Positions 4,699-5,391 of a stretch of 5,391 nucleotides of DNA are shown in pieces. The stretch is taken from positions 1 through 5,391 of the forward strand of contig CAIYXD010000144.1 of assembly GCA_903930085.1 (NCBI GenBank). Direction: 5' to 3'. The notes under the pieces were generated by a model, which ran no database searches, had not been told where the DNA came from, and worked only from the letters and a program-made list of their open reading frames with translations. A program made the translations under genes and the position numbers. How positions within the stretch are numbered: position 1 is the stretch's first letter; the number at the start of each line of letters is the position of its first letter. This DNA comes from an uncultured Flavobacteriia bacterium. Lineage in GTDB: Bacteria > Bacteroidota > Bacteroidia > Flavobacteriales_D > Crocinitomicaceae.

Positions 4699-5391
4699 AT
4701 GAAAAAAATTGCATTTATAACGGGGATTACAGGACAGGATGGAGCCTATTTGGCAGAATTCCTTCTGAAAAAAGACTACGTTGTCCACGGATTAAAACGC
4801 AGGTCTTCGTTGTTTAATACCGACCGGATTGATCATTTATACCAGGATCCGCAAATGGAACACCGGAATTTTATTCTGCACTACGGCGATATGACGGATA
4901 GCACAAATTTGATCCGCCTAATCCAAGAAATTCAGCCGGATGAAATCTACAACCTTGCGGCAATGAGTCACGTAGCCGTTTCGTTTGAAGTACCGGAATA
5001 TACAGGGAACGCAGACGGATTGGGCACGCTAAGAATTTTAGACGCCGTTCGTCTATTGGGTTTGGAAAAGAAAACCCGCATTTACCAAGCTTCCACGTCG
5101 GAATTGTACGGAAAAGTGCAAGAAGTACCGCAAACGGAAACTACTCCTTTTTACCCACGCTCACCATACGCAGTTGCTAAAATGTATGCTTTCTGGATTA
5201 CAGTAAACTATAGAGAAGCTTACAATATGTATGCATGCAATGGTATATTGTTTAACCATGAATCGCCATTGCGCGGTGAAACGTTTGTTACACGAAAAAT
5301 TACCCGAGCAGCGTCACGCATCGCTTTGGGTTTACAAGATAAATTTTACTTGGGAAATCTCGACGCGAAACGCGATTGGGGACACGCCAAA
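4699..5391 (+). CDS. gmd: GDP-mannose 4,6-dehydratase, 3' end outside the window
   Basis: This cytoplasmic NADP-dependent short-chain dehydrogenase-type enzyme converts GDP-D-mannose to GDP-4-keto-6-deoxy-mannose, the precursor of GDP-fucose, GDP-rhamnose and related sugars for surface glycans. The 231 codons present cover about 60% of the usual 370 or so residues. The N-terminal Rossmann motif TGITGQDGAYLAE (8-20) contains G9, G12 and G15. RRSS (34-37), YGDMTD (62-67) and NLAAMSHV (85-92) are conserved cofactor-site segments. Catalytic T133 and E135 lie in ASTSELYG (131-138), with Y157 and K161 in SPYAVAK (155-161), the same numbering as the E. coli enzyme. FNHESPLRGETFVTRK (185-200) and RDWGHAK (225-231) complete the signature. 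The ATG at 4699 lies eight residues before the Rossmann glycines and is the natural start. The upstream region is A-rich with no clear promoter, so transcription probably comes from further upstream. Its GC content is visibly higher than that of the barrel gene. Confidence 0.97.
   Translation, partial: MKKIAFITGITGQDGAYLAEFLLKKDYVVHGLKRRSSLFNTDRIDHLYQDPQMEHRNFILHYGDMTDSTNLIRLIQEIQPDEIYNLAAMSHVAVSFEVPEYTGNADGLGTLRILDAVRLLGLEKKTRIYQASTSELYGKVQEVPQTETTPFYPRSPYAVAKMYAFWITVNYREAYNMYACNGILFNHESPLRGETFVTRKITRAASRIALGLQDKFYLGNLDAKRDWGHAK

Overview
The window looks like a chromosomal stretch from a Bacteroidota bacterium, most likely a Flavobacteriia-type organism. Supporting signs are low GC, A-rich start regions without Shine-Dalgarno sequences, TAnnTTTG-type -7 promoter boxes, a NusG-like antiterminator of the UpxY kind, and an outer-membrane beta-barrel and an AAA/DUF4143 ATPase of styles common in that phylum. 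The genus cannot be fixed from the sequence.

Layout, all on the + strand. (1) 1-966: the 3' part of a MORN-like repeat protein gene that enters from outside the window. (2) 967-1549: a long non-coding stretch with a weak terminator, small hairpins and a possible decayed small ORF. It also holds a promoter, a hairpin at the predicted transcript start, and a striking array of 15-bp then 12-bp direct repeats that ends against the next start codon. (3) 1550-2077: the UpxY/NusG-like antiterminator. (4) 2234-2875: a small secreted outer-membrane beta-barrel protein. (5) 2876-3278: an intergenic region with a good terminator hairpin, an overlapping alternative hairpin, two copies of a short dispersed repeat and a promoter. 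(6) 3279-4472: an AAA ATPase with a C-terminal DUF4143-like domain. (7) 4473-4698: heptad repeats followed by the last third of a nucleotidyltransferase gene whose front is missing. (8) 4699 to the window end: gmd, GDP-mannose 4,6-dehydratase, still open at the right edge.

How it fits together: the antiterminator, the nucleotidyltransferase remnant and gmd look like pieces of a surface-polysaccharide locus. UpxY-type proteins normally stand at the head of such operons and let RNA polymerase read through them. Here the barrel gene and the ATPase gene, each with its own probable promoter, sit between antiterminator and sugar-nucleotide gene, and the nucleotidyltransferase is truncated right behind a run of heptad repeats. 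The simplest reading, which is inference, is that the ATPase segment was inserted or rearranged into an older polysaccharide locus. The most unusual feature is the in-frame tandem-repeat leader in front of the antiterminator, a candidate for length-variable control of that regulator. I saw no tRNA, rRNA, CRISPR array, transposase or complete insertion sequence.
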